Positions 7,816 through 17,483 of a stretch of 64,000 bases of DNA are shown here, piece after piece; the first letter of the stretch is position 1, and the number at the start of each line of letters is the position of its first letter. Below the pieces are notes generated by a model. It saw nothing but the letters and a program-made list of their open reading frames with translations. It searched no databases and was not told the DNA's origin. A program made the position numbers and the translations under genes. Source of the DNA: Ruegeria atlantica. Lineage in GTDB: Bacteria > Pseudomonadota > Alphaproteobacteria > Rhodobacterales > Rhodobacteraceae. The DNA lies in the NCBI RefSeq assembly GCF_013032005.1, contig NZ_WQBE01000002.1, positions 1 through 64,000 on the forward strand, given 5' to 3'.

Positions 7816-8475
7816 ATGACGAAGATGAGCAATGATATCAAACATCACCTGACAGACGATCTGTTGATGGCCTACGCCGCGGGCAACCTGCCCGAAGCGT
7901 TCGACCTGATGGTGGCAACACACCTGTCCCTGTGTGACCACTGCCGCGCCCGGGCCGAAAGTTTTGACGCTGTGGGCGGATGTGTTCTGCAAGAGCAGGA
8001 CAGCCCTACCAGCATGAGCGATGGGTCTCTAGCCGCAACCATGGCGCTGATCGCTCAGGGAGCCCCGATTGCAAAACCCGCACGTCCGGGATGCACGGTT
8101 CTGCCCGCGCCCTTGCAGGATTATGTCGGCGGCGATGTGAATGACATCAAATGGCGATCCATCGGCATGGGTGTAAAACAGGCGATCCTACCCACCACGA
8201 GCGAGGCCACCGCCCGCCTGCTATTCATTCCGGCCGGTGCAGCCGTGCCCGATCACAGCCACAACGGCATGGAACTGACGATGGTTCTGCAAGGCGCGTT
8301 TTCGGACGAGGTCGACCATTTCGGTCGTGGAGATGTTGAGATTGCGGATGAAAGCCTGCACCACACGCCGACGGCCGATATCTCAGAGGATTGCATCTGT
8401 CTGGCCGTGACTGACGCGCCCTTGAAATTTACCAAGTTGATGCCGCGCCTGTTCCAGCCATTCCTACGAATCTGA
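7816..8475 (+). CDS. chrR: Anti-sigma factor ChrR (zinc ASD plus cupin domain)
   Basis: A 219-residue cytoplasmic anti-sigma factor. The N-terminal domain has the zinc site: His10/11 and H36-x3-C40-x2-C43 (HLSLCDHC). The C-terminal cupin domain (residues 90-219) carries metal ligands in HSHNGMELTMVLQG and further His near HHTP, as in Rhodobacter ChrR, where it senses singlet oxygen and controls RpoE release. The gene starts one base after the rpoE stop; a second ATG at 7825 is also possible. Gene order and residues make this one of the firmer calls. Confidence 0.9.
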   Translation: MTKMSNDIKHHLTDDLLMAYAAGNLPEAFDLMVATHLSLCDHCRARAESFDAVGGCVLQEQDSPTSMSDGSLAATMALIAQGAPIAKPARPGCTVLPAPLQDYVGGDVNDIKWRSIGMGVKQAILPTTSEATARLLFIPAGAAVPDHSHNGMELTMVLQGAFSDEVDHFGRGDVEIADESLHHTPTADISEDCICLAVTDAPLKFTKLMPRLFQPFLRI

Positions 8476-8530
8476 AGCGTTGATGCGGCTCGTGCTACAC
8501 TGACTCATCAATAGGTTCGGGAGACGTTTC

Positions 8531-8935
8531 ATGAGACATCATCTGATACTGACTGCATTGATCGCAAGCCTTACCAGCACGGCCTGGGCGCAGCGTGCAG
8601 CAGAAGTAAAATTCGAGCCCGGCAATTTCGGCACGATGGTGAATGGGGCAATTACCGGCAACGAGTATTTCGATTACATGTTGGGCGCGCAGGCTGGTCA
8701 GGAAATGTTCGCCGATCTCAAGGTCAGCGACACCAATGGCAATGGCGTGATTTACTTCAACATCCTGCCACCCGGCAGTGACGGCGTTGCGATCTACAAC
8801 GGCTCTATCGATGGCAACACCGCCCGCATCGACCTGCCCGAAGACGGAGATTATACGATCCGCGTCTATCTGATGGGCAATGATCGGGATACTGATAAGA
8901 CAGTCGGCTACAATCTGGATCTGTCGATCCAGTAA
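8531..8935 (+). CDS. Exported protein, lysozyme-inhibitor-like (PliG/PliI fold, tentative)
   Basis: A 134-residue protein with a signal peptide (MRHHLILTALIASLTSTAWA, cleavage before QRA). The mature part has VKFEPGNFG, ITGNEYFDYMLGAQAGQ, VIYFNILPPGSDG, and DYTIRVYLMGNDRDTD. The last segment resembles the YTVRVYLMRN block of periplasmic inhibitors of g-type/i-type lysozymes. The known family protects cell-wall peptidoglycan from host lysozymes. The match is by memory of that block only, so a different small beta-sandwich is possible. It follows chrR by 55 bases but has its own ribosome site (GGGAGACG). Confidence 0.6.
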   Translation: MRHHLILTALIASLTSTAWAQRAAEVKFEPGNFGTMVNGAITGNEYFDYMLGAQAGQEMFADLKVSDTNGNGVIYFNILPPGSDGVAIYNGSIDGNTARIDLPEDGDYTIRVYLMGNDRDTDKTVGYNLDLSIQ

Positions 8936-8938
8936 AGC

Positions 8939-10168
8939 CTAGCCTTCGGATTTGCCCAGCGGTACCACATTATTGTGGTCGTCCGGGGCAAGCTCTTCGA
9001 AATCGAAGTTGTCCAACCGCTGTGCCCGACGCCCGGCTTTTTCGGCACTGATCTTGATTTCCGAGATATCCTTGGCTGCCTGTCCGAAATGGCGATCAAG
9101 ATTCGAAACACGGTCCCCCAGACGCTCCACATCCTTGTGCAACAGGCCCAGTTCCTTGCGGATTGCCCCCGCCTGTTCTCGCATACGCGCGTCTTTCAAG
9201 ATCGCCCGCATCGTGTTCAGCGTCGCCATGCAGGTGGTGGGGGAAACGATCCAGACTCGCTTGCTGAAACTCTCTTGCACCAGTTCCGGGAATTTGGCGT
9301 GCAACTCGGCATATACCGCCTCGGACGGAAGAAACATAAGCGCGCCGTCGGCGGTTTCGCCGTCCAGAATGTACTTCTCGGCAATGTCGTTGATGTGTTT
9401 GCGCACCGTGCTGCGAAACATCTGCACGGCTGCTTTAAGCTCGGCGTCATTGGTCGATCCAATCAGCGCTTCATAAGCCTCTAACGGGAATTTGCTGTCG
9501 ATCACAATCGGCCCCGGCGGGTTTGGCAGGTGGATCAAGCAGTCCGCACGACGCCCGTTTGACAAAGTCGCCTGCAATTGGAAGCTATCCGACGGTAATG
9601 CCTTCGAGACGATATCGTTCAGCTGAATCTCCCCAAACGCGCCGCGTGTCTGCTTGTTCGACAAGATATCCTGCAGCGACAGCACATCGCCCGACAGCTT
9701 GGTGATATTGTCCTGCGCTTTGTCGATGGCGGCCAGACGTTCCTGCAATTGTGTCAGAGACGTCGCGGTCTGTTTCGACGAGCCATGCAGCGATTCCTTC
9801 ATTCGCTCCTGCATCTCGGCCAAAGCCCGAGCGGATTTCATCGCATTGTCTGCCAACCGGTCATTCATCTGCTGCTGCACCGAGGACAGGCGCGATTCAA
9901 CCGTCTGGATCACCTGCACCTGCGCATTGGCCTGTGTATCCGACACATGCTGCAAACCACCGCGCAACTGTTCCTGGCCCTGCCCCAGTTGCTGCACGTG
10001 TTGACCCAAATGCGCCATCTGCCGCGCCAATGGTTCTGCCATTCGGGCGGAACGGTTGGCTGCCCGCAAGGACAGGAATAGCAGCAGCAGAATCAATGCC
10101 ACCACTCCACCCGCGATCAGCACCACAGGGTCGTTCAAAGCCATTTCTGTGCCAGCAATCTCGATCAT
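8939..10168 (-). CDS. rmuC: DNA recombination protein RmuC
   Basis: A 409-residue RmuC. One membrane helix at the N-terminus (VVLIAGGVVALILLLLFLSL), a long coiled coil (residues 40-160), then the PD-(D/E)xK nuclease-like RmuC domain: SNKQTRGAFGEIQLNDIVSK, GPIVIDSKFPLEAYEAL, and VWIVSPTTCMATLNTMRAI. The family limits DNA inversions and genome rearrangements. A CGAGG site precedes the ATG at 10168. It ends 4 bases from the preceding plus-strand gene and is downstream of mutL on the same strand, another DNA-maintenance gene. Confidence 0.92.
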   Translation of the reverse strand: MIEIAGTEMALNDPVVLIAGGVVALILLLLFLSLRAANRSARMAEPLARQMAHLGQHVQQLGQGQEQLRGGLQHVSDTQANAQVQVIQTVESRLSSVQQQMNDRLADNAMKSARALAEMQERMKESLHGSSKQTATSLTQLQERLAAIDKAQDNITKLSGDVLSLQDILSNKQTRGAFGEIQLNDIVSKALPSDSFQLQATLSNGRRADCLIHLPNPPGPIVIDSKFPLEAYEALIGSTNDAELKAAVQMFRSTVRKHINDIAEKYILDGETADGALMFLPSEAVYAELHAKFPELVQESFSKRVWIVSPTTCMATLNTMRAILKDARMREQAGAIRKELGLLHKDVERLGDRVSNLDRHFGQAAKDISEIKISAEKAGRRAQRLDNFDFEELAPDDHNNVVPLGKSEG

Positions 10169-10220
10169 GTCGCCTCGGATGTTCTTGTTTTATTCTTCAT
10201 AACCCGACCGGGCGTCGGGA

Positions 10221-12080
10221 TCAACTGCGCCCGAACAGGCGTTCGATGTCGCTTAGCTTCAGTTCCACATAAGTGGGTCGCCCGTGATTGCACTGGCCGG
10301 AATGGGGAGTCGCCTCCATCTCGCGCAGCAGAGCATTCATTTCCTCGGCCCGCATCCGGCGGCCAGACCGGACCGAGCCATGACAGGCCACCCGGCTGAG
10401 GATTGCTTCGATCCGCGCCTGCACCGTTTGGCTTTCGCCCTGATCGGCCAGTTCATCCAGAATATCCAGGATCATTGCACGGGCATCCACTTCGCCCAGA
10501 ATGGCAGGTGTTTCGCGCACGGCGATGGCGCCGCCGCCAAAGGGTTCCAACGTCAGCCCAAGGCGCGACAGGTCATCCGCAACAGCCATCAGACGCGCGC
10601 AGTCGCCTTCGGACAGCTCGACGATTTCCGGGATTAGCAATGCCTGCGCGGCGACGCCGTTTTCGGTCATCTGGGTTTTTAGCTTTTCATAAACCAGCCG
10701 TTCATGCGCGGCGTGCTGATCGACGATCACCATACCATCAGCGGTCTGGGCAATGATGTAGTTCTCATGTACTTGCCCGCGCGCTGCACCCAAGGGCAGG
10801 TCCTGCATCGGGGGCTCTTCTGCCGTGGTCGAAACTGGCGGAGCCGCCTCCACGATGCTACCGCTATAATCGCGGGACAGTTCGGCAAAACCCGGCGCCT
10901 GCGCGTGAAACGCGGCCTGCCGGGCTGCGGGCGAAGGACGATCCATCTGATACACCCGGGCGGGAGTGGGCTGTGCCGGTTCGGGCCGCATCGCGCCCAG
11001 CGTTGCATTTGCCACGGTCGAGGACGCTCGGTGCCCCGCCTCGGCCAACGCATGCCGCAAGGCCGAGACGATCAGCCCCCGCGCCACGCCGGGATCGCGG
11101 AACCGAACCTCAGACTTTGCAGGGTGAACATTTACATCCACCAGCATCGGGTCACAGTCGATAAACAATGCGGCCGCCGGATGCCGGTCACGGCTGAGGA
11201 AATCGAAATAGGCCGCCCGCAGCGCACCGGTCAGCATCTTGTCACGCACGGGACGGCCGTTGACGAAGAGATACTGCGCCACCGCTGCGCCACGCGAATA
11301 GGTCGGCAAGGCAGCATAGCCATACAAGCGAATACCGTCACGAGTCGCATCGATCTGCAATGCGTTCTCGGCAAACTCGCGCCCGATCACGCGGGCCAGA
11401 CGGGCGTGCAACGCATCGAACAGATCGCCATTTTCGCGATCGGCGCGAAAGGTCACGCGACCTTCGCCCCCGCCCGAGACATCGCGCAGCGTAAAAGTGA
11501 TGGCGGGCTCGGCCATGGCCAGACGTTTGACCGTATCGGTGATCGCCTGCGCCTCGGCCCGGTCGGTGCGCATGAATTTCAGCCGAGCGGGCGTGGCAAA
11601 GAACAGATCCCTCAGCTCGACCACCGTGCCTGCACGCAAGGCGGCGGGTTTCACCGCCTCCATCTTGCCACCAGATACATATATCTGGGCCGCATCTGAC
11701 CCCGGCACCCGACTGGTTATGTTCAGCCGCCCAACCGCACCCAGCGACGGCAGCGCCTCGCCCCGGAAGCCGAACGTGTGAATGTTCAGCAGATCCGACC
11801 CGTCGATCTTGGATGTCGCGTGGCGCGAAAGGGCCAGTGGCAGATCATCCGCCGAAATCCCGCACCCATCATCCGTGACGCGAATCAACGTCTTGCCACC
11901 ATCAGCGATATCGATGGCAATCCGGGTTGATCCGGCGTCGACGGCGTTTTCCACCAGTTCTTTGACAGCCGAGGCGGGACGTTCCACCACCTCACCCGCA
12001 GCGATGCGGTTGATTGCAGCATCGTCAAGTTGACGGATTACGGGGCGGATTTCGCTGATATTGGGGTTTGCCTGCACCAT
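10221..12080 (-). CDS. mutL: DNA mismatch repair protein MutL
   Basis: A 619-residue MutL. GHKL ATPase motifs are clear near the N-terminus: [26 protein letters not shown], and [13 protein letters not shown]. The C-terminal domain keeps the endonuclease metal motif DQHA-x2-E-x4-E ([12 protein letters not shown]) plus ACHGSVRSG and CNHGRPT, so this MutL is probably a nicking endonuclease, as expected in bacteria without MutH. The start is set at the ATG at 12080, preceded by GGTGG; an upstream GTG at 12107 would add nine residues. It is probably co-transcribed with rmuC, 52 bases downstream. Confidence 0.95.
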   Translation of the reverse strand: MVQANPNISEIRPVIRQLDDAAINRIAAGEVVERPASAVKELVENAVDAGSTRIAIDIADGGKTLIRVTDDGCGISADDLPLALSRHATSKIDGSDLLNIHTFGFRGEALPSLGAVGRLNITSRVPGSDAAQIYVSGGKMEAVKPAALRAGTVVELRDLFFATPARLKFMRTDRAEAQAITDTVKRLAMAEPAITFTLRDVSGGGEGRVTFRADRENGDLFDALHARLARVIGREFAENALQIDATRDGIRLYGYAALPTYSRGAAVAQYLFVNGRPVRDKMLTGALRAAYFDFLSRDRHPAAALFIDCDPMLVDVNVHPAKSEVRFRDPGVARGLIVSALRHALAEAGHRASSTVANATLGAMRPEPAQPTPARVYQMDRPSPAARQAAFHAQAPGFAELSRDYSGSIVEAAPPVSTTAEEPPMQDLPLGAARGQVHENYIIAQTADGMVIVDQHAAHERLVYEKLKTQMTENGVAAQALLIPEIVELSEGDCARLMAVADDLSRLGLTLEPFGGGAIAVRETPAILGEVDARAMILDILDELADQGESQTVQARIEAILSRVACHGSVRSGRRMRAEEMNALLREMEATPHSGQCNHGRPTYVELKLSDIERLFGRS

Positions 12081-12363
12081 ACCACCAGACCTAGCATATG
12101 CGCACACGATTCTGCCACTGATTTGGCAGTCCTATTTTTAAGAGGGAGGGGGCGTTCGAACAATCGCGCTGCGCCGATGTCAACAGACGGCAAACCTTGC
12201 CACGATTGTCCGAACGATCCAAGTGAGTGGTGGTCATTCAGAAATTTATTGCGGCGGGCCTAACACGAAACGCGGCGCGACAATCATTAACTCTGTCCTC
12301 GCTGGGCGTCTGGGCGAATTTCAGCCGACCCCTCGCATTGACCAACAGCGGGAAAGCGCCGTG
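12081..12363. other. Intergenic region upstream of mutL, downstream of metal permease
   Basis: This 283-base stretch contains the mutL promoter region. An inverted repeat CTGCCA (12112-12117), 6-base loop, TGGCAG (12124-12129) precedes a short T-run. A 28-codon frame from 12174 with a CxxC (PCHDCPND) lacks a clear ribosome site and was not called. Confidence 0.5.
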
Positions 12364-13293
12364 TCAAGTGGCTTGGGGCGCTCCGGCGCGGGAGCGGCAC
12401 GGGCCCCACAATGCGGCGCAGGCCAGGATCAGGCCGGACATGGTTGCGATCATCCCCGCCGCGCTGACCGCATCCGTACTGCCCAACCAAAGCGGCCCGT
12501 AGCCCGCCAGCACATAGCCCGATATTGCCGACACGCTGGCGAAAATGACGCTCCAGGCGATTTGGGTTTCCAGCCGATTTGTCATCATCCGCGCCGCCGC
12601 CGGGGGGCAAATGAACATGGCGATCACGATAATTGACCCCACTGCATCAAACGCGGCCACGGCCGATATTGCAGCCACGATCACCAACGCCATACCCAGC
12701 GCGCCGGTGCGAATGCCGATGGTGCGTGCGAAGCCTTCGTCGAAGGTCGAAATTTTCAGCGGGCGCCAAAACAGCCAGATGAACAGGACCACCCCGACCA
12801 GCGTCAGCGCAATCCGCGGCAGCTCCGGCGGCAGCCCGGCCAAAGCCGTCAGGTCCAACAGCGATGACCAGCCCACAGCATCCAGCCAGATCAGGCTTTC
12901 CAGATTGCCATATAGCGCATGTTCCACGTCCAGATGCACGGTTGAGGTATCGGTCTGCTCCAGCAGCAGCACACCGCCTGCGAACATGGTGGTGAACACC
13001 ACGCCCATCGCAGCACCGGGTTCAATCTGGCCCAGCCGCCGGATCGCCTCGATCATCACAACGGCAACAATGGCTGCACCCGCCGCGCCCAGCATCATGG
13101 GCCAGGTCGAGATCGCTCCGGTCAGCAGAAAGGCCACAACGATGCCGGGCAGCACCACGTGGCTGATTGCGTCCCCAATTAGGGCTTGTTTGCGAAGTAC
13201 AAGAAAATTCCCCGGTAGGGCGCAGGCGATGGCGGCGAAGATCCCGATCAACAGAGGCGTCAGGGACAGGGGGACAAATTCTTCACCGCTCAT
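12364..13293 (-). CDS. Metal (Mn/Fe) ABC transporter permease
   Basis: A 309-residue integral membrane protein of the ABC-3 family with about eight to nine hydrophobic segments. The signature FLVLRKQALIGDAISHVVLPG near residues 30-50 is the conserved permease start. It overlaps the preceding permease by 4 bases (ATGA), so the two are translationally coupled and probably form a heterodimer. It is the last gene of the importer operon. Substrate choice (manganese or ferrous iron) follows from the binding protein and upstream operators rather than from this gene. Confidence 0.87.
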   Translation of the reverse strand: MSGEEFVPLSLTPLLIGIFAAIACALPGNFLVLRKQALIGDAISHVVLPGIVVAFLLTGAISTWPMMLGAAGAAIVAVVMIEAIRRLGQIEPGAAMGVVFTTMFAGGVLLLEQTDTSTVHLDVEHALYGNLESLIWLDAVGWSSLLDLTALAGLPPELPRIALTLVGVVLFIWLFWRPLKISTFDEGFARTIGIRTGALGMALVIVAAISAVAAFDAVGSIIVIAMFICPPAAARMMTNRLETQIAWSVIFASVSAISGYVLAGYGPLWLGSTDAVSAAGMIATMSGLILACAALWGPCRSRAGAPQAT

Positions 13294-14495
13294 GGCTGGA
13301 CCTCCTGCGGGCCACCGATCAGGCGGTCGATATCCGCGATCTGATCGCGGGTCAGCACCGATTCGATATCGCGCAGCCCGTCATAAAGCGCCGCCGTCGC
13401 CTCATGCGCCTGATCCGCGCGCACGAATTCCCACCGTCTTTCGTCGCGCAACGCCTTGGCGGCACGGGCTTTACCAGCCTCGGTAGCAACGCCATCGGCG
13501 CGGGCAAAGCCAGCGCGTTTCAACAAGCGCAGAGTCAGCGGTTCATAGATTTTCTGGCCTTGTGCCAGCGCCAGCAAACCTTGCCGAATATGCACTCGGC
13601 GCTGGAATCTCAGATGTTGCAACACCGCCGCCAGAACACCGCGAACAGGTGCAAACAGTAGGGACAGCGCGAAAAAGCCAAAACTAACCAGCACGATGAT
13701 CGGACCGGTCGGCAGGTTCGGCGCCGAGGCCGACAGGGCCGCGCCCAGATACCCGGCCAACCCACCCGCCAAACCAGCGAGCAAAACAACTCGGTCCGAG
13801 CGGTCGGTCCAGAACCGCGCGGTCACGGGCGGTATGATCAGCAATGCCACAATCAGGATCAGCCCGACGATCTTCAACCCGACAACGGTGACGGCCATCA
13901 CCAATCCCATCATCGCCAGATCAATCCGATGCACCGGCAGACCCCGTGCAGCGGCATATTCCGGGTCAAACGCCACCATGGTCATCGGACGGCGGATGAT
14001 CATCACCAGAACAAGCGTCGCTGCCCCGCCAATCGCAATGATCAGTGCATCCGCCCACAACATCCCGGCAGTGGAGCCCAGCAAGAACCCTTCGAGCCCC
14101 GCCTGACGACCAACGCCCATGGTTTGAATCACGGTCAGCAGTACGATGCCAAATCCGAAGAAAACGGACAGCACCGCCCCAATAGCTGCATCTTCGGCCA
14201 GCCGCGTGCGCCGGGTCAGCCAGTTCATACACAGCAGACCAATCCAGGCCGAGATCGCCGATCCGGCAAGCAGACCGATCAGATTGCGTCCATCGCCGCC
14301 AAAAGCGACCAGCACCATGAAGGCCAGGCACACGCCGGGAAGGGTCGCATGGCTGATCGCATCGCTGACCAGCGCGCGTTTGCGTAGAAACAGGAAAGTG
14401 CCGGTCACCCCGGCGGATACGCCCAGTAAGGTCGCACCAATAGCAACCAGCGTGGCGTTATAGCCAAGCTGCAGGCTCAGAGCATCCCAAAGCAT
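13290..14495 (-). CDS. Metal ABC transporter permease with C-terminal DtxR-like domain
   Basis: A 401-residue protein. Residues 1-280 are an ABC-3 permease (FLFLRKRALVSDAISHATLPG near the start, about nine membrane segments). Residues 290-395 are soluble: TLRLLKRAGFARADGVATEAG followed by ERRWEFVRADQAHEATAALY resembles the winged-helix and dimerisation part of DtxR/MntR repressors. Such TroC/SitC fusions are known in ABC-3 operons; their regulatory meaning is not settled. It lies 3 bases after the ATPase gene and overlaps the next permease. Confidence 0.85.
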   Translation of the reverse strand: MLWDALSLQLGYNATLVAIGATLLGVSAGVTGTFLFLRKRALVSDAISHATLPGVCLAFMVLVAFGGDGRNLIGLLAGSAISAWIGLLCMNWLTRRTRLAEDAAIGAVLSVFFGFGIVLLTVIQTMGVGRQAGLEGFLLGSTAGMLWADALIIAIGGAATLVLVMIIRRPMTMVAFDPEYAAARGLPVHRIDLAMMGLVMAVTVVGLKIVGLILIVALLIIPPVTARFWTDRSDRVVLLAGLAGGLAGYLGAALSASAPNLPTGPIIVLVSFGFFALSLLFAPVRGVLAAVLQHLRFQRRVHIRQGLLALAQGQKIYEPLTLRLLKRAGFARADGVATEAGKARAAKALRDERRWEFVRADQAHEATAALYDGLRDIESVLTRDQIADIDRLIGGPQEVQP

Positions 14496-14498
14496 GAT

Positions 14499-15305
14499 TT
14501 ACCCCAGCGCGCGTGAGATCTGGTCGATCTGCGCGGTGGCCAGTCGGCCCCCATAGGCCGATTGCAGGGTTTCGGCGGTAAAGGCCTCGGCCACTGTTCC
14601 CTCGGCCACCTTACGGGTGTTGATCAGGAAGACGTGGTCGAAATAATCGGTAACGGTGGCCAGATCGTGATGCACGACAACGACGGTCTTGCCCGCCTCT
14701 TTCAGCGATTTCAAAACCGCGATGATGGCCTTTTCTGTGGCCGCATCGACCCCGGCAAAAGGTTCGTCCAACAGGTAAAGATCAGCCTCTTGCGCCAATG
14801 CGCGGGCTAGAAATACCCGTTGCTGCTGACCGCCGGAAAGCTGGCCAATCTGACGATCCGCGAAGTCGCGCATGCCGACCCGGTTCAGGCAATCCATGGC
14901 CCGCGACATATGTCGGGCTCGAATGCGGCCCAACAGGCCCAACTGCCGCGACAGGCCCATCAGCACCACGTCGATCACGCGAGTCGGGAAATCCCAGTCC
15001 ACACTGGCGCGCTGCGGGACATAGGCGATGCGGGCACGCTGCTGCTCCAGCGGTTTGCCAAAGACAGTGACCTGCCCGGAGAGCGGCGATACAATCCCCA
15101 ATGCGGCTTTGAGAAGGGTCGATTTCCCCGCGCCATTAGGTCCGATGATCGCCGTCATCGCACCGGTCTGCACGGTCATATCCACGGAGAACACCGCAGG
15201 TTTCTGGCCATAGGAAACGGTCAATCCACGAATGGCCAGAGGGCTCTCGTGCAAACTGTGCCCGGTAATTGAAACACCCTGATCAGCGGCCAGTTCCAGC
15301 ATCAT
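14499..15305 (-). CDS. Metal ABC transporter ATP-binding protein
   Basis: A 268-residue ABC ATPase. Walker A is GPNGAGKSTLLKAALG near residue 56, the ABC signature is LSGGQQQRVFLARALAQ, Walker B is LYLLDEPFAGVD, and the H-loop is VVHHDL. Together with the two permeases and binding protein it forms a manganese/iron/zinc-type importer. The ATG directly follows the stop codon of the binding-protein gene (zero spacing). An immediately following second ATG is an alternative start. Confidence 0.92.
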   Translation of the reverse strand: MMLELAADQGVSITGHSLHESPLAIRGLTVSYGQKPAVFSVDMTVQTGAMTAIIGPNGAGKSTLLKAALGIVSPLSGQVTVFGKPLEQQRARIAYVPQRASVDWDFPTRVIDVVLMGLSRQLGLLGRIRARHMSRAMDCLNRVGMRDFADRQIGQLSGGQQQRVFLARALAQEADLYLLDEPFAGVDAATEKAIIAVLKSLKEAGKTVVVVHHDLATVTDYFDHVFLINTRKVAEGTVAEAFTAETLQSAYGGRLATAQIDQISRALG

Positions 15306-16274
15306 TCAAAACCCCGCCGATAGTTTGCCGTTCATACCCCGATCAGGCACATCCGCGCCCAGCGCCCCGGCGATGACAGTGATGTTGTGATCCAACATGC
15401 CAACATAAGTGCCTTCATACGTGCCAGGCTCTCCCATGGCGTCGGAATACAGCTCGCCGCCCACACCCACGTCGTGACCTTTGGCAGCAGCTCCTTCGAT
15501 CAGCGCCCGCATCGACCGGTCAGAGACCGAGCTTTCAACGAACACCGCCGTCAGCTGTTGATCGACCAACGTATCCACCAGCTCTCCGATCCGGTTCAGC
15601 CCGGCCTCAGATTGGGTCGAGATGCCCTGAATGCCCATCACTTCATAGCCGTAAGCCGCGCCGAAATAGCCAAAGGCGTCATGCGCGGTGACCAGCACGC
15701 GGTTGTTTTCGGGAACAGCTGCAAGCGCCTGATTGGCATAGGTGGTCAGCGCATCAAGCTCGGCCAAATGCGCTTCCGCATTAGCGGCAAAAATATCCGC
15801 CGCTTCGGGGCGCGCTGCGGTCAGGGCCTCTTGCACCTCAACCACCACATCACGCCACAGGGTCGGGCTCATCCACACATGCGGGTCGTATTTGTCGGCA
15901 TAATCGTCATGCCCACGCAGTTTGGACTTGTCGATCCCTTCAGCCACGGCCACCACAGTGCGTTTGCGGCCGAGGTCATGGAAGAAATCTTCCATCTGCG
16001 CTTCCAGATACAGACCGTGCCACAGGATCAGGTCCGCACGGGTCATCGCAACGATATCACTGCGGGTCTGGCGATAGGCATGCGGATCGACTCCTGGACC
16101 CATCAGGCCCTTCACCTCGACCTGGTCCCCGCCCACCTGACGCGCGGCGTCAGCAATCATACCGGTGGTTGCGACTACTTTCAGTGGTGTCTCGGCCAGT
16201 GGTGTCTCGGCCCAAGCCGTCAGAGGCAAAGCAGCCGCAAATGCCAGCGCTGCAAGAAAGCTGCGACGAATCAT
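15306..16274 (-). CDS. Periplasmic metal-binding protein of Mn/Fe ABC transporter (SitA/MntC-like)
   Basis: A 322-residue cluster A-I binding protein. The start at 16274 gives a signal peptide (MIRRSFLAALAFAAALPLTAWA). Conserved metal-site regions are VDPHAYRQTRSD (His), DPHVWMSP (His), TAHDAFGYFG (Glu/His zone) and LYSDAMG (Asp). It lacks the His-rich loop of zinc-specific ZnuA, which favours Mn or Fe. The two upstream TGCGAA palindromes point to Mur/Fur-type control. First gene of the four-gene operon. Confidence 0.88.
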   Translation of the reverse strand: MIRRSFLAALAFAAALPLTAWAETPLAETPLKVVATTGMIADAARQVGGDQVEVKGLMGPGVDPHAYRQTRSDIVAMTRADLILWHGLYLEAQMEDFFHDLGRKRTVVAVAEGIDKSKLRGHDDYADKYDPHVWMSPTLWRDVVVEVQEALTAARPEAADIFAANAEAHLAELDALTTYANQALAAVPENNRVLVTAHDAFGYFGAAYGYEVMGIQGISTQSEAGLNRIGELVDTLVDQQLTAVFVESSVSDRSMRALIEGAAAKGHDVGVGGELYSDAMGEPGTYEGTYVGMLDHNITVIAGALGADVPDRGMNGKLSAGF

Positions 16275-16312
16275 AGTCAGATCCCGATTTGGTGTCCTGT
16301 TGAGAATGAATA

Positions 16313-16327
16313 TGCGAACCATTCGCA
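16313..16327. promoter_or_regulatory. Putative Mur/Fur operator, site 1
   Basis: Perfect inverted repeat TGCGAA-CCA-TTCGCA, 39 bases upstream of the binding-protein start. The A/T-flanked form resembles manganese-responsive Mur boxes described upstream of sit operons in alphaproteobacteria. Confidence 0.6.
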
Positions 16328-16342
16328 ACTAAGTCAACGCTA

Positions 16343-16359
16343 TTGCGAATTATTCGCAA
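16343..16359. promoter_or_regulatory. Putative Mur/Fur operator, site 2
   Basis: Perfect inverted repeat TTGCGAA-TTA-TTCGCAA. Its centre is 31 bases from that of site 1, about three helical turns, so two dimers could bind the same face of DNA. Confidence 0.6.
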
Positions 16360-16474
16360 GAAAATGCCTATTTTTGTCCATTTGGTCAAAAAATTTGCAG
16401 ATCGAACCTTGCTGCACCTTCCCTTTACGTGCGGCTCGTGCGATTTTGGCGCAAACCTCCCAAAGGACGTGACT

Positions 16475-17473
16475 ATGGATACGCAGAGCTCAGAAAGCCC
16501 CGTGCGCACCGCGCATCTGCCGCAAGTGACCGAACCCAGAAACCCCGGCATGGATCTTGATCTGGATTGGGTACGCGCCGTGCAGGCCAATACCTCGGCC
16601 ATCGAACGCCGGGCCGCGACGCTGCCCGGTCGCCGCTCGGTTAAAAAAGAGTATCAGGCCGCGTGGCTGTTGAAGGCGATCACCATGATCGACCTGACCA
16701 CCTTGTCCGGCGATGACACCGTGGGCCGGGTGCGCCGCCTGTGCGCCAAGGCGCGTCAGCCGGTGGCACCTTCGGTATTGCAGGCGCTGGACATGCCGCC
16801 GATCACCACCGGGGCTGTCTGCGTCTACCACGACATGATCGGCACGGCGGTTGAGGCGCTGAAAGGCACCGGCATTCCGGTTGCGGCTGTGTCAACCGGT
16901 TTCCCGGCGGGCCTTTCGCCGTTCCACCTGCGTGTAGCCGAAATCGAAGAAAGCGTAAAAACTGGCGCCGAAGAGATCGACATCGTCATCTCGCGCCGCC
17001 ACGTGCTGTCCGGAGATTGGCAGGCGCTGTATGATGAGATGAAAGCCTTCCGCGTGGCTTGCGGTGATGCGCATGTAAAGGCCATCCTTGCCACCGGAGA
17101 GCTGGGCAGCCTGCGCAACGTCGCGCGCGCCTCGCTGGTCTGCATGATGGCCGGGGCGGACTTCATCAAGACCTCGACCGGCAAGGAAAGCGTCAACGCC
17201 ACCCTGCCCGTGTCGCTGGTGATGATCCGCGCGATCCGCGACTATTATGACCGCACCGGGTATCGCGTTGGCTATAAGCCTGCGGGTGGCATCTCGAAAG
17301 CAAAGGACGCGCTGGTTTACCTGTCGCTGATCAAGGATGAGCTGGGCGACCGCTGGTTGCAACCGGACCTGTACCGCTTTGGCGCGTCGTCCTTGTTGGG
17401 CGATATCGAACGGCAATTGGAACACTATGTGACCGGAGCCTATTCGGCCGGTTACCGTCACTCGATGGGCTGA
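16475..17473 (+). CDS. deoC: Deoxyribose-phosphate aldolase
   Basis: A 332-residue class I aldolase, of the longer (DERA-like eukaryote/alphaproteobacterial) type. The Schiff-base lysine is K232 in FIKTSTGKESVN, the second lysine is K268 in GYKPAGGIS, and the acidic residue D169 is in EEIDIVIS. It cleaves 2-deoxyribose 5-phosphate to glyceraldehyde 3-phosphate and acetaldehyde in nucleoside catabolism. The ATG at 16475 has AGGA 7 bases upstream; a long upstream extension of the frame overlaps the metal operators and is rejected. The next gene, 10 bases on, is an aldehyde dehydrogenase that could oxidise the acetaldehyde. Confidence 0.92.
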   Translation: MDTQSSESPVRTAHLPQVTEPRNPGMDLDLDWVRAVQANTSAIERRAATLPGRRSVKKEYQAAWLLKAITMIDLTTLSGDDTVGRVRRLCAKARQPVAPSVLQALDMPPITTGAVCVYHDMIGTAVEALKGTGIPVAAVSTGFPAGLSPFHLRVAEIEESVKTGAEEIDIVISRRHVLSGDWQALYDEMKAFRVACGDAHVKAILATGELGSLRNVARASLVCMMAGADFIKTSTGKESVNATLPVSLVMIRAIRDYYDRTGYRVGYKPAGGISKAKDALVYLSLIKDELGDRWLQPDLYRFGASSLLGDIERQLEHYVTGAYSAGYRHSMG

Positions 17474-17483
17474 GGACAGAACA

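Noticed and set aside
10704..11699. 331-codon open frame on the plus strand
   Set aside because: It is entirely antisense to mutL and shows no family motif; GC-rich shadows of this size are common here.
12174..12263. Short frame with CxxC upstream of mutL
   Set aside because: Only about 29 codons, no clear ribosome site and no similarity that I can name.
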